From assembly GCA_973895155.1 (NCBI GenBank), contig OZ316899.1:2790001-2854000 (forward strand): a stretch of 64,000 nucleotides of DNA, given 5' to 3'. A program made the translations under genes and the position numbers. Position 1 is the first letter of the stretch. Every line of letters begins with the position of its first letter. This DNA comes from Marsupella aquatica. Its lineage: Eukaryota; Marchantiophyta. Positions 1 through 11,401 of the stretch are shown here, one piece after another. A model generated the notes under the pieces. That model was not told the DNA's origin. It was given only the letters and a program-made list of their open reading frames with translations, and did no database searches.

Positions 1-665
1 ACCCAAAATTGCATATTCATGGGCAAACCATGGAGAAACCACGTAAGCTAGAGCGCATCTCCTGGCCTTGGCCGGATCTTGGCGGCAAGTTTCTGAAACT
101 TCTGAATGAACTTTTGCAAAGATTCCTTCTTTCCCATGCAAAGCTGGCCGATCTTTAATAATGACCGCTGCTCCAATCCAATGGCACAAAACTCTTGCAG
201 CAATGCAGCTTGGAAGTGTGCCCATGTGGTCCCGGGTGGCAGCAATTTGTACCATGGACAAGCCTCTCCCTGCATCACACCGGGGAGGATGGTTAGCTTA
301 ATGGCATCTTCCCCATTGGCCTTAGCAGTGGCTTCAAATTCATCCAACCATTCATCTGGATCGTCCCCATGATGCCCTTTGAAAGGTTGATAATGAAACC
401 GTGACCGTTGCGATACTTGTGGGGGAACTTGGGCAGCGCGGGCCATAGCCGGTGGGGCTGCTGCCATTGGTACTGCTAGCGGTGGCGCAGCAGGGACTGG
501 AGTAGGACCGGCTGGTCCGGACCCCAAAGGTCCCGATGGTATGTTCATTTGTCGAGGTGATAGCAAATCCTCCGAGCTTGAGGATTCGGAGCTTGTTGTG
601 GCCGCACTCTCTCGTTCGCTGGTCAATCTTCTCAAGTAAGCGGCTTGAGATCGGGTGACGGGCAT
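1..665 (-). pseudogene. RLG-A Gag, N-terminal part, broken
   Basis: Gag of a minus-strand Ty3/gypsy element, whose product would form the cytoplasmic virus-like particle. The frame starts at an ATG at 665 with an MPVTRS N-terminus. A low-complexity Ser/Pro/Ala stretch follows, then a retrotransposon Gag domain (FHYQPFKG, DEWLDEFEATAKANGEDAIK, a PWY motif, an LLQEF motif). It aligns end to end with the Gag of RLG-C at 27824-26841. A TAG at 48-50 interrupts it, and the same frame resumes at once with Gag-like sequence to the window edge, so the stop is a lesion rather than the natural end. The pol part would lie to the left of this window. The PBS and LTR lie upstream at 764-1410. Confidence 0.85.
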
Positions 666-763
666 CTACTCGTATAATGACAATGGTTAGTAATGAACTG
701 GGGACTGGTGTACCTCGCCCTAGTGCATTCGCACATGTCTCCCCTCTACTACACGTAGAGTGT

Positions 764-781
764 CCCCTCCATCTAGCGCCA
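764..781 (-). promoter_or_regulatory. RLG-A primer binding site
   Basis: On the minus strand this reads TGGCGCTAGATGGAGGGG, 12 nt downstream of the LTR end. The same string follows the 5' LTRs of RLG-B (32206) and RLG-C (27921). It is complementary to a tRNA 3' end of the form CUAGCG-CCA, which resembles plant tRNA-Asn. The tRNA identity is inferred from memory of tRNA sequences, not searched. Confidence 0.65.
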
Positions 782-793
782 AAACAAAGGCTA

Positions 794-1410
794 TGTCACG
801 TCGTCAGCCTACGTCTTAACCCAGGCTTTGGCTTAGACAGGCACATCCTTCGTAAATATGAGGGTTTGGGCAGGGAGGGACACACAAAATGCTCCTAACT
901 TACGTAAACTAGCGCTAAGTACGCTTACTGTTATGTATAGACACCTCCTAGGTATAGTTTGAGTTCCACCGTCGGAACGTACCTTAGTCGACATGGGGTC
1001 GACCCCGGCTCACGGACTTCTAAGCCTTCGTGTTACCGCCTTCAATCCGGATCCATTAGTACAAGGGTTCAACCCGGGCTCGCAACCCCGTACCCATATC
1101 CGGCACCCCATGCACGGTTGGCACAACGTGTTCGGCCCGACGTTGATACTTGCACACGAGACTCATACATGCATTCATACATAACAGAAATCTTGACTTA
1201 CATGAAGGAATTAAGGAGAAAGGATTTCATTCATTTATGATCATACACTTTACGATTGGTTGACCCGACACCTCGTGAACGAATGGGCCCAAGGCCGAGG
1301 AGTATACACTACAACGGAGCTTGACTCCGCACTGACCCAACAAGCTTAGTCGTATACCCTCCCCTTGGCACTTCGGTATTTCACCGAGTTTGGGACTCCC
1401 CGCGCTGTCG
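794..1410 (-). repeat. RLG-A 5' LTR, 3'-terminal portion
   Basis: This is the terminal part (R/U5 side) of a minus-strand giant LTR. It aligns with 46409-47060 of the solo RLG-A LTR, including the terminal TGTCACGTCGTCAGCC and the later GGACTCCCCGC. It carries no gene of its own. At 1411 it is cut by the start of RLG-D, and the remaining roughly 3.3 kb of this LTR is not found immediately beyond RLG-D. Confidence 0.8.
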
Positions 1411-1606
1411 TGGGGATTCTTTGTTTAGTAAGTTCCTCCTAAGTATAGCTTAGTAGTATAGGATAGTAGTTTGAATTCTCACATTATATGCAGTCTATAA
1501 TGTGCATGCTACAGTGGAGGACCTACAGTGTGCATGCTATAGTGCACGATCTACAGTGTGCATGCTACAGTGTACGGTCTACAGAGTACATGCTATAGTA
1601 CATGGT
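1411..1606 (+). repeat. RLG-D 5' LTR, first part, with 28-bp minisatellite
   Basis: This matches 53283 onward, starting TGGGGATTCTTTGTTTA. From about 1497 it enters a 28-bp tandem repeat with core TGCATGCTACAGTG, about four copies here. The array is interrupted by the solo LTR at 1607 and resumes at 6290, which is how the insertion was recognised. Confidence 0.8.
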
Positions 1607-4600
1607 TGTGGTGCGTCCCATGGCTCCCTAAACCCAAGAAACCCCCCAGCACAAGCCGATTCCCGCAGGTTTCGCGCTTGGCGAGGCCGTTTTCGCGGCT
1701 TAGTGGCATGGGACGCTGCTAACCTCCTTCTACTACTACTATTAACATTTTACACACATATACTGGACAGATCCTTCATCGGGTCATGAGATATGTAGCC
1801 GGCCTAATCTGGGCCTTCCCTTCTCTTCCTCTCCTTCTAGTTGGGTATATTTGGATTCCGCCGCCGAAATGATCCCCAATGGGCTTGGTTAAGCCGCTAA
1901 GACCTCTCTCAGCTCGACACATCCAACTCTCACTCCCTTGCTTACTTTCCTTTATCTATTAGTTGATGTGGGCACTCTTCACACAAGTTAATGTGACACA
2001 CAAATAGCAAAATGACTCCTTCTGACTGAGTCATACCATGCACTTGCCATACAAACAGTACATCTCATACACAAGCTCTGCAAACTAAGCCGTGAGGCCA
2101 ACTCTATTCAGCTCTTAGGCATGAGGAAACATGAATATACACAAGGGTCACTGTATGACTAACCAAGAGCTTCTCTTACTACTTGATCCCAGCCCGGCTG
2201 GTGCAACTAAAAACTTGCTAAAGAAGAGGCCCTGAGCTCCCCGCTGCCCAGGTACTTATCCTGGACGCGGATCCGCCTAATTCCTTGCAGCGTAAGCCAA
2301 ATCTATCTAATGAATCTACCTAACTGAATCTACCTATGTACAGCGAGGCAGGAGTACAAGTGTTGCTCTTACCAGTGGAACCGCAATCCCACTAAGCTAA
2401 GTGTCAGGGCCGCCTCCTGGTCCTGATCCTAATCCTAAAATTAGAGATCCGAGCCCGCCCTGCCCACTCACGCCTCCTCCCTCCACGTCTGCCCTCCTTG
2501 AAAGGAGCGGCCCTCCACCACCGTCATGGCAGCGGTGTCTGTTCCTCAGTGGACGCCCCCAACGCTTCCACCTCAGCCACTGCCGTAGGTTTGTTCTTTG
2601 ACAGATTACCTGCCCTTGACTGAGTCAACTCTCCATCGGCCTGACTGGGTCCACCTTCGGCTTCGGCCTCGGCTTCGTCATCCCCTGCTTCTAGGGTAGT
2701 TGGATCCTCTGCCGTGACCCTGCCTGGGGTCGGTGCTGGGTCTGCCTCCTTGGTCACCACGGCCTGTGGAGCCGTATTACTCCCTGACCCTGAAGGTTTC
2801 CGCTTCTTCTTCTTTTCTGGTTCGGCAGCTGGCCCCTTCCCCTTCCCACTTACTTCCGGTACTAGTGCAAATGGCGCGGCTTGTTCTTCAGCCAGTACCA
2901 CTCCTGGTAACTTGGTTGCCCCAATTGGAGGGGCCTGATGGAGCCAAGCCTTTAATTATTGCGGCTTGTTTCTTCAGCCGCTCCGTTTGGTTGTCGGCTC
3001 GCCATTGTAAGTTCTCCAGCTTCCGCGTGCTTTCCTCCAACTCCTCCTGTACTTCGTCCAGGTCCTTGCGCGCCTCCTCCAGTTCTTTCTGGGCTTCCTC
3101 CAGCTCCCTGTGGGCTTCCTCCAATTCCTTCTTCAAGGTAGCCCTCTCCTCCTGGGTTGCTCTTAGCTCTTTGTCGAGCTCCGTTACGACCTCAGACTCC
3201 ATTTTATTCATCTTGGCATAAGTCTGGTCGAGCTGGTCGTCCTTCTCCCGTAGGTCGGCCTTGAAGCTGGCCGTCACGGACGCAAGTTCCTGCTGCAGTG
3301 CAATAATCCCTTGATAGGATTTCCCTAACTCAGCCTCCTTCTGCTTAAGGGCTCCGCGGATAACCTCAAGCTCCCCCTTCAACGCCCTTTCCCTTCTCTG
3401 GGTCTCTGCCAGTGCCCGGTTGTTGGCTGTTATGTGGGCCTCCTCTGCATTCCTCAGCTCTCGCTTCCACTTCTCCCACTCCTTGATCGCATCGGCCAAC
3501 TCTCCTTGGGTCCGCGTCAGTAGATTCTCGATCATCCGATCATCAGACTGTGCGGTATCCAACTGGCCCTACATGATATTTAGCTCATGCCGCTTAATCC
3601 GCAGCTCATCTTGGGCTTTCTTGGCCGCCCTTAGATCCTTGATTTTGGCTTCCCTTTCCCTAAGCCGACGGATGACCTCGTCCTTCTTGCTTCTTTCCAA
3701 GGCCACCGCTTCTTCTAAATGGCGCTTCTCCAACATCTCCCTCTGGAAAAAGGGTCCCTGCTCCAACTCCTCCCCAAAGATGCTGAGCGCTAGTTCTCCA
3801 CACATCTCCCCGTACTCCATGGCTCTATTTTTAGCATAGGTGGAGGAAGTAGAAGTCATCGGCATCATCCACCGCGGCCTTTGTTCCCAAGCCGCCTTGC
3901 GGATCTCCTCTATCATGGCCGGAGGGCTTCTTCATTTTTCTGCAAGCCGCCTGATGTTCTCTGGCCATTCTCCTCCTGGTAAATCCTTCTCCCTAGCCAG
4001 GGCTGCCTCCTCTTCCTCCCTCATTCGCTCCTGAAATTCCTGCGCCGTCTGTTTTATGCCGTCAAAGCTTGGGGGAGCGACATCTGGCGGGGGAGACTCG
4101 GGGCTGCTCTGCTGGCTCGGGTCCCCTCGGACTACTCTTGGGAGTGTGGGGATAAACCGGCCACATGTCCTTACTCCTGGAACATGATGATTCGACCCGT
4201 AGCCGGAGTTATCATTGCTGTAGTCCTCCACCGCCTCCTCCTCGGCTTGGACTACCGGCTTCTCCCGCTGTTCTCCTGATTTTGTTGTGAACACGGCTTC
4301 TCCTCTTGCCGGTCTTGGTTCCTCCTCCGGCTTCCGTGTTGATCTCTTGTTCTCCTTGTCGGGGCCGGGAGCTACGGCCTGCTTCTCTTCGGCTTCGGGA
4401 CTAGAGGCTCCTACATACATCCGGACTCCCGGCTCGTGTTCCGGCCTCCTTCTCTCCTTGACTCCAGTAAAGGGGTTTTCCCTTTTAAGCCGGTTTAGGC
4501 CTACCTCTGGAGTAGTGTCCTGTATTGTTGCCGTTGCCGTTGCCGTTGTTGTTGTTGTTGCCGATGCCGTAGCCATTCTCTTTTCTTTCTCCAGCAGTTT

Positions 4601-6289
4601 CAGCAGATTCTGCATGCCTGGTTGCTGCATCGGCAAGTCCTCCGTCCTTGGCCTAAACACCTGCTCGATTGTAGGACTGTCGGGCGGTTTAGGTTTCTCC
4701 GTTGCCGGCCTCTGTTCCGGAACCTCCTCTGGTGCCCTTGCCTGTAGGGGAAGTACCGGGGCAAAGGTCTTACTTCGGGCATACCGGCACAATAGCGGCA
4801 TGTGATAGCCAAGCCGGGATACGCTTCCTTTGCCGATCACCAACTGTTCCTCCTTCAAGATCTTCTTTAGTTGAGTGAGGAGGTAACCGTTGTAGTCCCG
4901 GCTTGGGTCTGGCCTCTCTGCCAGATAGACCTGTGCCTTGCCAATCTCTGCTCTCGGCCAATTGCAATGCATGGTCACCCGCAAGAAATTGATCATCTCT
5001 CCTATATGCGGGTTGGTGCAAGTGTTATGGAAAAAACCATTCTTTGTTGAAGGCCCTGGAAACAACCTGAACTCCGTGTCTGGCAAGGTCTTCCTGGTAT
5101 CTACCTTGGTCTTATTGCCCATCGGCAAGCCAAATACTTCGGCAATCACCTGGGGAGTGAGATAGAATTCCTTCCCATACACCCTTGTGGAATTGGTCTC
5201 GGACTCCCATGATCCCACAAATTCCAGTAAGTCTGAATTCGGCACCTCCAGCTTCAGCCACAGTAACCTTACGAAGGCTTCCAAGCCGGATCCGGCCATG
5301 AAGCCCTGATATTTCCGAGTCTGCATAGCCGTAAAGCATGCATCCTCCTCTCTTGCAAAGTGTAATTGGACCTCCTCGGGGAGGATCGTCGCCCAGCCTT
5401 TCCAGGTGTCATCTCTCGTTGGAATGGCGTTGATGGGGTCGACCTCCTCCTCCTCGGCTTCTCTCTGCCTCCTGCTCTGCTGTTCGGCTGGTTTCTTTGG
5501 TGTAGCCGACCTCATTCTTTTTGCCGGGGTGGCCTCGTCGTTGTTAATTCCCTTCCTCTTCATCTCGGCTGCCGTGGATGTCTCTCCGAGCACGGTTGCC
5601 TTTGTCCACCCCTCCGTGCTACCCTTCAACTCCCAGTGTAGGTCGTTGCAGCGTTTGATGGCTTCGCGGATGCCGACGACTCTGTCTTCGCAAAACAGAA
5701 GGTCGTCGAGTTGATTGGTAGGAGTCCACAAGAATTCGGCCTTGATGAGTTCTCCTCCTAAGAAGGCACCTTTCTGTAGCTCCCACAATCGAGCGAGCTC
5801 CTGCCGTTCTTGAGCTGCTCTCTCTGATTCTTCGTCCTCGTAAGTCCCAATGTACTCAGTTGCCCGTTCGAACAGGCATCCCCAAAAATGTGCCGCTTGA
5901 TTGACGTTGCTCATACCCTTATCGAGTTGATAGTCGGTATCTGCTCCCCCCCTGAGTGCTTGCTTAAGCAGCTGATAGTAGTTGGCCGTCCGTAGTCGTC
6001 TGCCCAGTTCGTGCCTGCAAATGAGCCACAACTCTTCGCGAGCGGTCCTTACCCCTCTCCTCCTCGACGTTTCTCTTCCGTTGGTGACCCCTAGCCGCCG
6101 GCATTTATCGTGCCCTAACCTTAATCGTGTTCTCTCCCCTGGCGTCCTTACTTCCGGCCTCGGCTCGGGTTCCATAGTCACCCTTAATTATTTATATTTT
6201 CTTATTTCTGTAACTATACTAAGGTGTTTCTAGGGTACACTTCCCAATTCCACTTAAACTAGCCGAGTGATTCCTGGCTAGGCATCACA
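1607..6289 (-). mobile_element. Solo giant LTR of an RLG-B subfamily
   Basis: A 4,683-bp solo LTR in minus orientation. On the minus strand it starts TGTGATGCCTAG and ends GCGTCCC-complement ...CACCACA, the same termini as the RLG-B LTRs at 13784 and 38426. The flanks are ATGGT (left) and ACGGT (right), a 5-bp TSD with one later change, and the interrupted 28-bp minisatellite of RLG-D continues across it. No gag-pol is attached, so LTR-LTR recombination is the likely origin. It is more diverged from the RLG-B LTRs than those are from each other and is closer to the copy at 61751. Confidence 0.88.
2524..6175 (-). pseudogene. LTR-encoded FGLP/coiled-coil protein, solo LTR copy
   Basis: Sense ORF of the solo LTR, about 1,200 codons from MEPEPRPEV at 6175 (ATG 114 nt inside the LTR). 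Order of parts: a basic Arg-rich N-terminus; a helical region with HFWGCLFERATEY; an NLS-like KRMRSATPKK; the conserved domain with FYLTPQVIAEVFGLPMG; a Pro/Ala/Thr-rich linker; a long charged coiled coil; and an acidic C-terminus. The frame is broken by TGA at 3932, TAG at 3569 (CAG in relatives) and a 1-nt shift near 2895. Function is unknown; the domain recalls plant mobile or putative plant transposon domains. Non-coding LTR sequence fills 1607-2523. Confidence 0.75.
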
Positions 6290-7397
6290 ACGGTCTACAA
6301 TATGCATGCTACAGTGTAAGATCTACAGTGTGCATGCTACAGTGCATGATCTACAATGTGCATGCTACAGTGTACGGTATATAGAGTGCATGCTACAGTA
6401 CACGGTCTATAGTATGCATGCTACAGTGTAAGATCTACAGTGTGCATGCTCCAGTGCAAGACCTACAGTGTGCATGCTACAGTGTACGATCTATAGTATG
6501 CATGCTACAGTGTACGATCTACAGTCTGCATGCTACAGTGTACTGCCTACAGTTGCTCCACTCATGTAACTACAGTACTAGCACACTTACTTGCCTTGGA
6601 TGTGTGACACATGGCTTCCATCCGTGTGCCATGCTTGATCCGTGTGTTTGAGGTGTGAGCACTATAAATAAAGAGGAGAGGGGCTCTCTTCCCTCACTCC
6701 CCATCTTTCATCAATTAAGTGTGAAGCCTTAAGAATCCATTGGACTTGGTGACCTCCTCTATGAATATAACCCTTATGAAGGAGACCCACTCATACACGC
6801 TTGCTTAGAGCTTCGGCTTGGCCAGAGATATTTTGTATGAGTTGGACCTTCAAAAATTATTATCATTTGATGGAAGATGGTTATTAAGTCCTAAAGAGTT
6901 GCAAAGTGCTCAACAATACCTTAACATCATATGCTCCTTTTGGGTGAAACCCTTATGAAGTAGACCCACGGATGCACGCTGGCTTGGAGCTTAGCTCAGT
7001 CAGTGGTAATTTGTATGTGTTGGACCTTCAGATAGTGTTTTCATTCAAAAGAAGATAAACTTATTAAGATAAATATTTGCATGTATATACTTAGAGTTAA
7101 CTCAATGCATAGTATTTGTTTGAAATGAATGATCTTTTCGTTGAATGATTCTATATCTTGTCATTAGAATGAATATTAGTTGGATGGAATATTTGATAGT
7201 ACGATAATGCCCAGACCAATACCTATTCTTCCTCTCCCTAATCCTTTCTTTATTAGAATTCATGTACTCTAAAAAGAGATAATGCGTCAGCATATGACTT
7301 TTCACTTTGGAGAAGCATTTGCAATTGCGGTGTTAAATTCAATAGAGTCAATTGTATACCCTTATGTAGTTTATGGGCAGAATTGGGCTTGCACAAT
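6290..7397 (+). repeat. RLG-D 5' LTR, remainder
   Basis: Continues the LTR after the solo LTR insertion and matches 53460-54427. About nine more copies of the 28-bp repeat (to about 6556) are followed by a likely promoter region: a TATA-like CTATAAATAAAG at about 6661, then the leader. No gene is seen in 6557-7414. The 3' boundary is placed just before the gag ATG at 7415 and is approximate, because the two LTR copies lose similarity at about 7394 and 54427 and no clear PBS is visible. Confidence 0.7.
6661..6676 (+). promoter_or_regulatory. Putative TATA box region of RLG-D LTR
   Basis: CTATAAATAAAG within the LTR is repeated at the equivalent place in the 3' LTR (about 53706). Its position, after the minisatellite and several hundred bases before gag, fits an LTR core promoter. 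This is inference from sequence only. Confidence 0.45.
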
Positions 7398-7414
7398 TTT
7401 TATCTTGTATTGAG

Positions 7415-8938
7415 ATGGATCTCAACAAACCTCCCTCCGATGAACCTCCCGTTTCTTTCTCGTTGGGAGATATTCATTTTGTAACTTGACCCAAGGATGC
7501 AATAGTCCGTAGGTATGGAGAAAAGGGTTATGATATTGTGCTTTCATCCACAGAACCATTCCTTGTGGTGTCTGCTACCCAATCTAGAATAGTAATCATG
7601 ATCTTAACTTAAGTTCTCTCTTGACACTAGCAGCCATAGGCCCGGTGCTTCCTCAAAAACCACATTTTCCCCCCAGACATGTTGGCGACCATACTGGGGA
7701 AACTTGAGGCTAGTGTCAAAGATAAAAGGATATTGATGAGAGAAGAAGCTTGATAGAAAATAGAAGCAAAGGGGAAGTTGTTCACAATGGTAGGAGGAAC
7801 TATGGAAGAGATGACTGAGATGTTTATGAGTTTGATGGTGGCCAAAGCACGAAGAGAGGGACCTGAGAACTAGAAGAAGGAGGAAGCAAGTCGTATGACC
7901 AAGTGCTTACAAGCTTTGTTAGCAAAGTTTGTGCAGTTCGACGGGAGAAGAGCAACGCGGTACTTGAAAGAGTATTGGACAGAGGTAGCCATCCACAAGA
8001 TCAGTGAGAAGGTTGCCATTCATGAATTTGCATCATTGGTGGAATCAGAGTTGAAAGACATCATCACCAAGATTGCTGAAGGAGCCAAAGAGGATTGGAA
8101 AACATTTGAAATGAGGGTGAAAGAGGAGTTTCGATTTGAAGATCCAGATCGAGTTACTGCAGCCACGTTCCTTGGTTGGGTACAAGAGAAAAACAAGAAG
8201 TTGGGACCTCAAGAATTATTGAGGGAATTCAATAGGCGCTACTATCAGCTATCTTCAAAGGATCTAACAATAATCAGTCTCAGAAGAGGGGGTCTTTTGA
8301 TCCGTGCAGCTGATATACCTTTGAGGGTAGAGTTGGACAATGCTCTAGATGTTATTGCTCCATATGCGGATGAAGTCACTTGGGAACAAGCAGAAGCTGT
8401 AATCCACAAAGTGATGAAGCAAAGGAGGAGAAGGGAAGTCGATCAAGAGGCGGAAGCTCCCATTCTAGACTTGAAAAAAGTCAAAGAAGAAAGTACTACT
8501 GATGGAGGAGAAAAAGAAGTCAAAGGCAGCATCATAGAAGGGGGCAACATAGCATCATTGACAGACATGATAGCAAAGCTTGCTCTTTCCATTCAAGCCT
8601 TGGAGAACAAAAACCCTGGTGGAACATCACTAGCAGCCTTGAATAAAAACTGGAATTGTTTGTGGTGTGATAGCAAGGAGCATCACAGAAGGGATTGTGG
8701 AGAACTGACAGAAGCATTGCGACTTCGACATGTCAAGTTTGTGGAAGGGAAGCTTGCATTTGTTGATTTTGGAGAGCCAATACCAATGAATGTGAACCGA
8801 GGAGGAATGAAGCAGATTGTGGAACAGAGAATGAGAGAGAAAGTTTCTAGTGCTGCAGCGATGTATGGTGATCCTTCTGTCTTCAGTCTTCAAGTTAAGA
8901 AGGATCTGCCTTCCATAGAACATCTTGATATTATTTAG
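7415..8938 (+). pseudogene. RLG-D Gag, broken
   Basis: Gag-like frame from an ATG at 7415 (MDLNKPPSDEPP). In-frame stops in the first 480 nt are followed by a long open part at 7895-8938. The open part has a helical Gag region, an EDWKTFEMRVKEEF segment and a CCHC zinc knuckle (CLWCDSKEHHRRDC) near its C-terminus, which would bind RNA in the particle. A TAG at 8936 ends the open part, and similar sequence continues in frame afterwards. ATGs at 7679 and 7895 lie in the same frame, so the true start is not certain. The family is recognisably Ty3-type but distant from RLG-A, -B and -C. Confidence 0.7.
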
Positions 8939-11234
8939 AGGAAGAGACTTGCGGAAAGTATCCGGAGAAAATCCGGTTGGGATGTGCCTGTGTTGATCAA
9001 CTCTATCACTGCGGAAGTAGGAGCAGCATGGAATGCCGCTGTGGAAGATAAGAGGAGGTATGAAGGCACTTCTATGGAAGAAACCCAAAGGAGATAAAAG
9101 CAACAGAGACCCAAAGCAGGACCTCGCTTCACACGTCAAGCCAAAGAGAAAGGAGTTCGATTTGAGGAGCCTGAACCGTCCACAAGCAAGAGTCAAGAAG
9201 AAATTCCCCATGGAAGCTCAATGGATACCGACACCCCAAAGAAAGGTGCTAAGAAGAGCCCAGGCTATTTGCTTACTAGAGAGGTGGAGCAAACCGTTGA
9301 TCCAGAGGTGATTGCCAAGAAATTTTGGCAGCAAGAGGCTAGGGGGTTCACTAATGGAGAACTTTTTGGAAGTCTTCGTTTAGACTTACAAGGCAAGATC
9401 TTGGATAGGGCAAGAAGAAAAAGGGTTTACAAGGAGGGACCTCATGCACTAACTGCCAAGATTCTTAGCTATGACTATGAAGATGATCTAGAAGATGAAG
9501 AAGAAGAAGAAGAATTGGAGGGAAATGTATTCTGTGCTACCATGAGTCACCATGAAGCAACTTCAGGTATTCATGGCAATGTAGCCCTACATGAGGTGGA
9601 TTTGCGGGAAACAATCCGACCGTATTGGGCAAGAGCTTGCCCGGAGATCGAGGTGCAATTGCTTGGTGCTGAAGGAGGAATTCAAGCACTCCTAGACTCG
9701 GGATCTGAGTTGAATCTAATGTCTAAAGAGACATACCAAAAAGGGCATTAGAAGATTGACTGTGAAAATAATGGAATGTCAATTTAGTGGGCACAAGGGC
9801 AAATCCCTTGTGGGGAGCATGTCCCAAGATCATGATCAAACTTGGGAATGTGGTAGAAGCTATCAATGTCTTTGTATTTGAAAAACTTCCATATCCTCTT
9901 ATTCTTGGTGTTTCTTTCATCAGAGAATTACGAGTAGAGACCATGGTACTTGATGATGGTACTCACATGACAAAAGTGAAGAGCAAGGATGACTTGAAGA
10001 AGATTCAATTTCCCACACTTCGGCCAGGTAGTACAAGAGATCGTCGGGAATTAAGAACGGTGGAGGAGTACAGGTCCGACCAGAGTATGAAGGGTTTCGA
10101 CTAGGCATCCCGCTAAGAGAAGCGAGCAGGCGGGACGCCAAGCCTTTAGTCTCGTCTATGGAGGTTCATTCCTCTTTTGTTGGTGTGAGTAGGACTAGTG
10201 AAGTGTGCTATTTTCATAAAGGTGGTGTGAAGAGGAGAGCTCAAAAGATGTTGGAAAAGAAAGAAAAAGATTTGTTCACATTAGGAGTGTTGAAGGTTGA
10301 AGAGATAATAGAAGGAGTACTAGAGGAAAAGGGATTACCACCCTCTCTACGAGAGATTATTGGAGACATTGAGGAAGAAAAGGAGAAGTGGAGGTGGAAA
10401 GGGATGTGTATGGTTACATTGAGCACTTTACAGAAGTACACACAAAGTACAAAACAGTGGACAAGAAGGTGCGACCTGCAGCAGTTCCCTTGCCATCTGA
10501 GGCTAAGGAAATATTGAAGCAAGCAAAGGAGGAGCCAAGTCTTAGAGATCATACTAAGATTGGGCATAAATTCATTGAGGAGACGTTGCTCAAATTAAAG
10601 ATTGGTGATAAGGGTTTACTAGAGGAAGAGAGAAGAGCCTTCAAGGAGATGATCATCAAACATGAAAAGGCCTTTTCCTTTTCCATTGGAGAGATTGGAT
10701 GTGCTGATCCAAGGGAGATCACACCAATGGTAATCTTCACTATTCCACATGTTCCTTGGGACCTTAAGCCAATTCCTGTGCCACGAGCACTGATACCTAA
10801 GTTGGTGGAGTTACTCAAGGAGAAGTTAGATGCCAAAATCCTTGAGAGATCAAACGCTCCGTACTCAAATTGGTGGTTCACGGCAAGAAAGAAGAATGGG
10901 AAGCTAAGGTTCATCCAGGACATGCAACCACCAAACAAGGTCACCATAAGGAATGTGGGCACAGGACCTGTGGTGGATGAGTTCGCCGAGGAGTTTGCTG
11001 GGAGAGCAATCTACTCCATTGGTGACTTATACTCAGGGTATGATCAGTTTCAGCTTGCCCAAGATAGCAGGGACATTACTGCTATGAGGACGCTACTAGG
11101 ATTGCTGAGAATTGCACCCTTCCTCAAGGTGCAACTAACTCGGTGGCCCATATACAAAATGCCATGAATAGGATTTTGCAGCCGTTTGTTCCAGAGAAGA
11201 CTAGACCTTTTCTTGATTACATCCCCATAAAAGG
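8939..11234 (+). pseudogene. RLG-D protease and N-terminal reverse transcriptase, broken
   Basis: Decayed pol. A retropepsin-like motif, LLDSGSELNLM, lies at about 9690-9720. A spacer with several frame changes follows, then RT from about 10388: KILERSNAPYSNWWF, KNGKLRFIQDMQPPN and a SIGDLYSGYDQFQLAQ block. Frame breaks occur at 9750, 10104 and 11167. The RT reads to PFLDYIPIKG at 11234, where RLC-E is inserted, and it resumes at 50764 after the duplicated AAAGG. The DLYSGYDQFQL block differs from the FMDGYSGYNQI form in RLG-B and RLG-C, so this is a separate Ty3 lineage. Confidence 0.75.
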
Positions 11235-11392
11235 TGTTGTGAGGTATAGAACAACTGATACTTCATTCCCTTCCATATCCTCACATATAGGCTATCCAAT
11301 AGCCAGGCGGTTAGACAGTTAGTGTGGTCTAACCTGAGTAGGCGTAACCCTAGGTAACCTCATGTATGGTCTGGTTAACTCAGGTTACAACA
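11235..11392 (-). repeat. RLC-E 3' LTR
   Basis: 158 bp with TG/CA ends, aligned to 50606-50763 with 6 mismatches. At 11393-11401 the minus strand reads CAAGGGGGAG directly before the LTR, a good polypurine tract. Confidence 0.92.
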
Positions 11393-11401
11393 CTCCCCCT
11401 T
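11393..11401 (-). promoter_or_regulatory. RLC-E polypurine tract
   Basis: AAGGGGGAG on the minus strand directly abuts the TG of the 3' LTR. This is the standard site for plus-strand priming in LTR elements. Confidence 0.8.

Noticed and set aside
959-1240. Small plus-strand ORFs in the RLG-A LTR.
   Set aside because: They are not conserved in the solo RLG-A LTR copy and lie on the antisense strand of the element.
2714-5641. Plus-strand ORFs over the solo LTR at 1607-6289.
   Set aside because: They are antisense shadows of the minus-strand LTR ORF.
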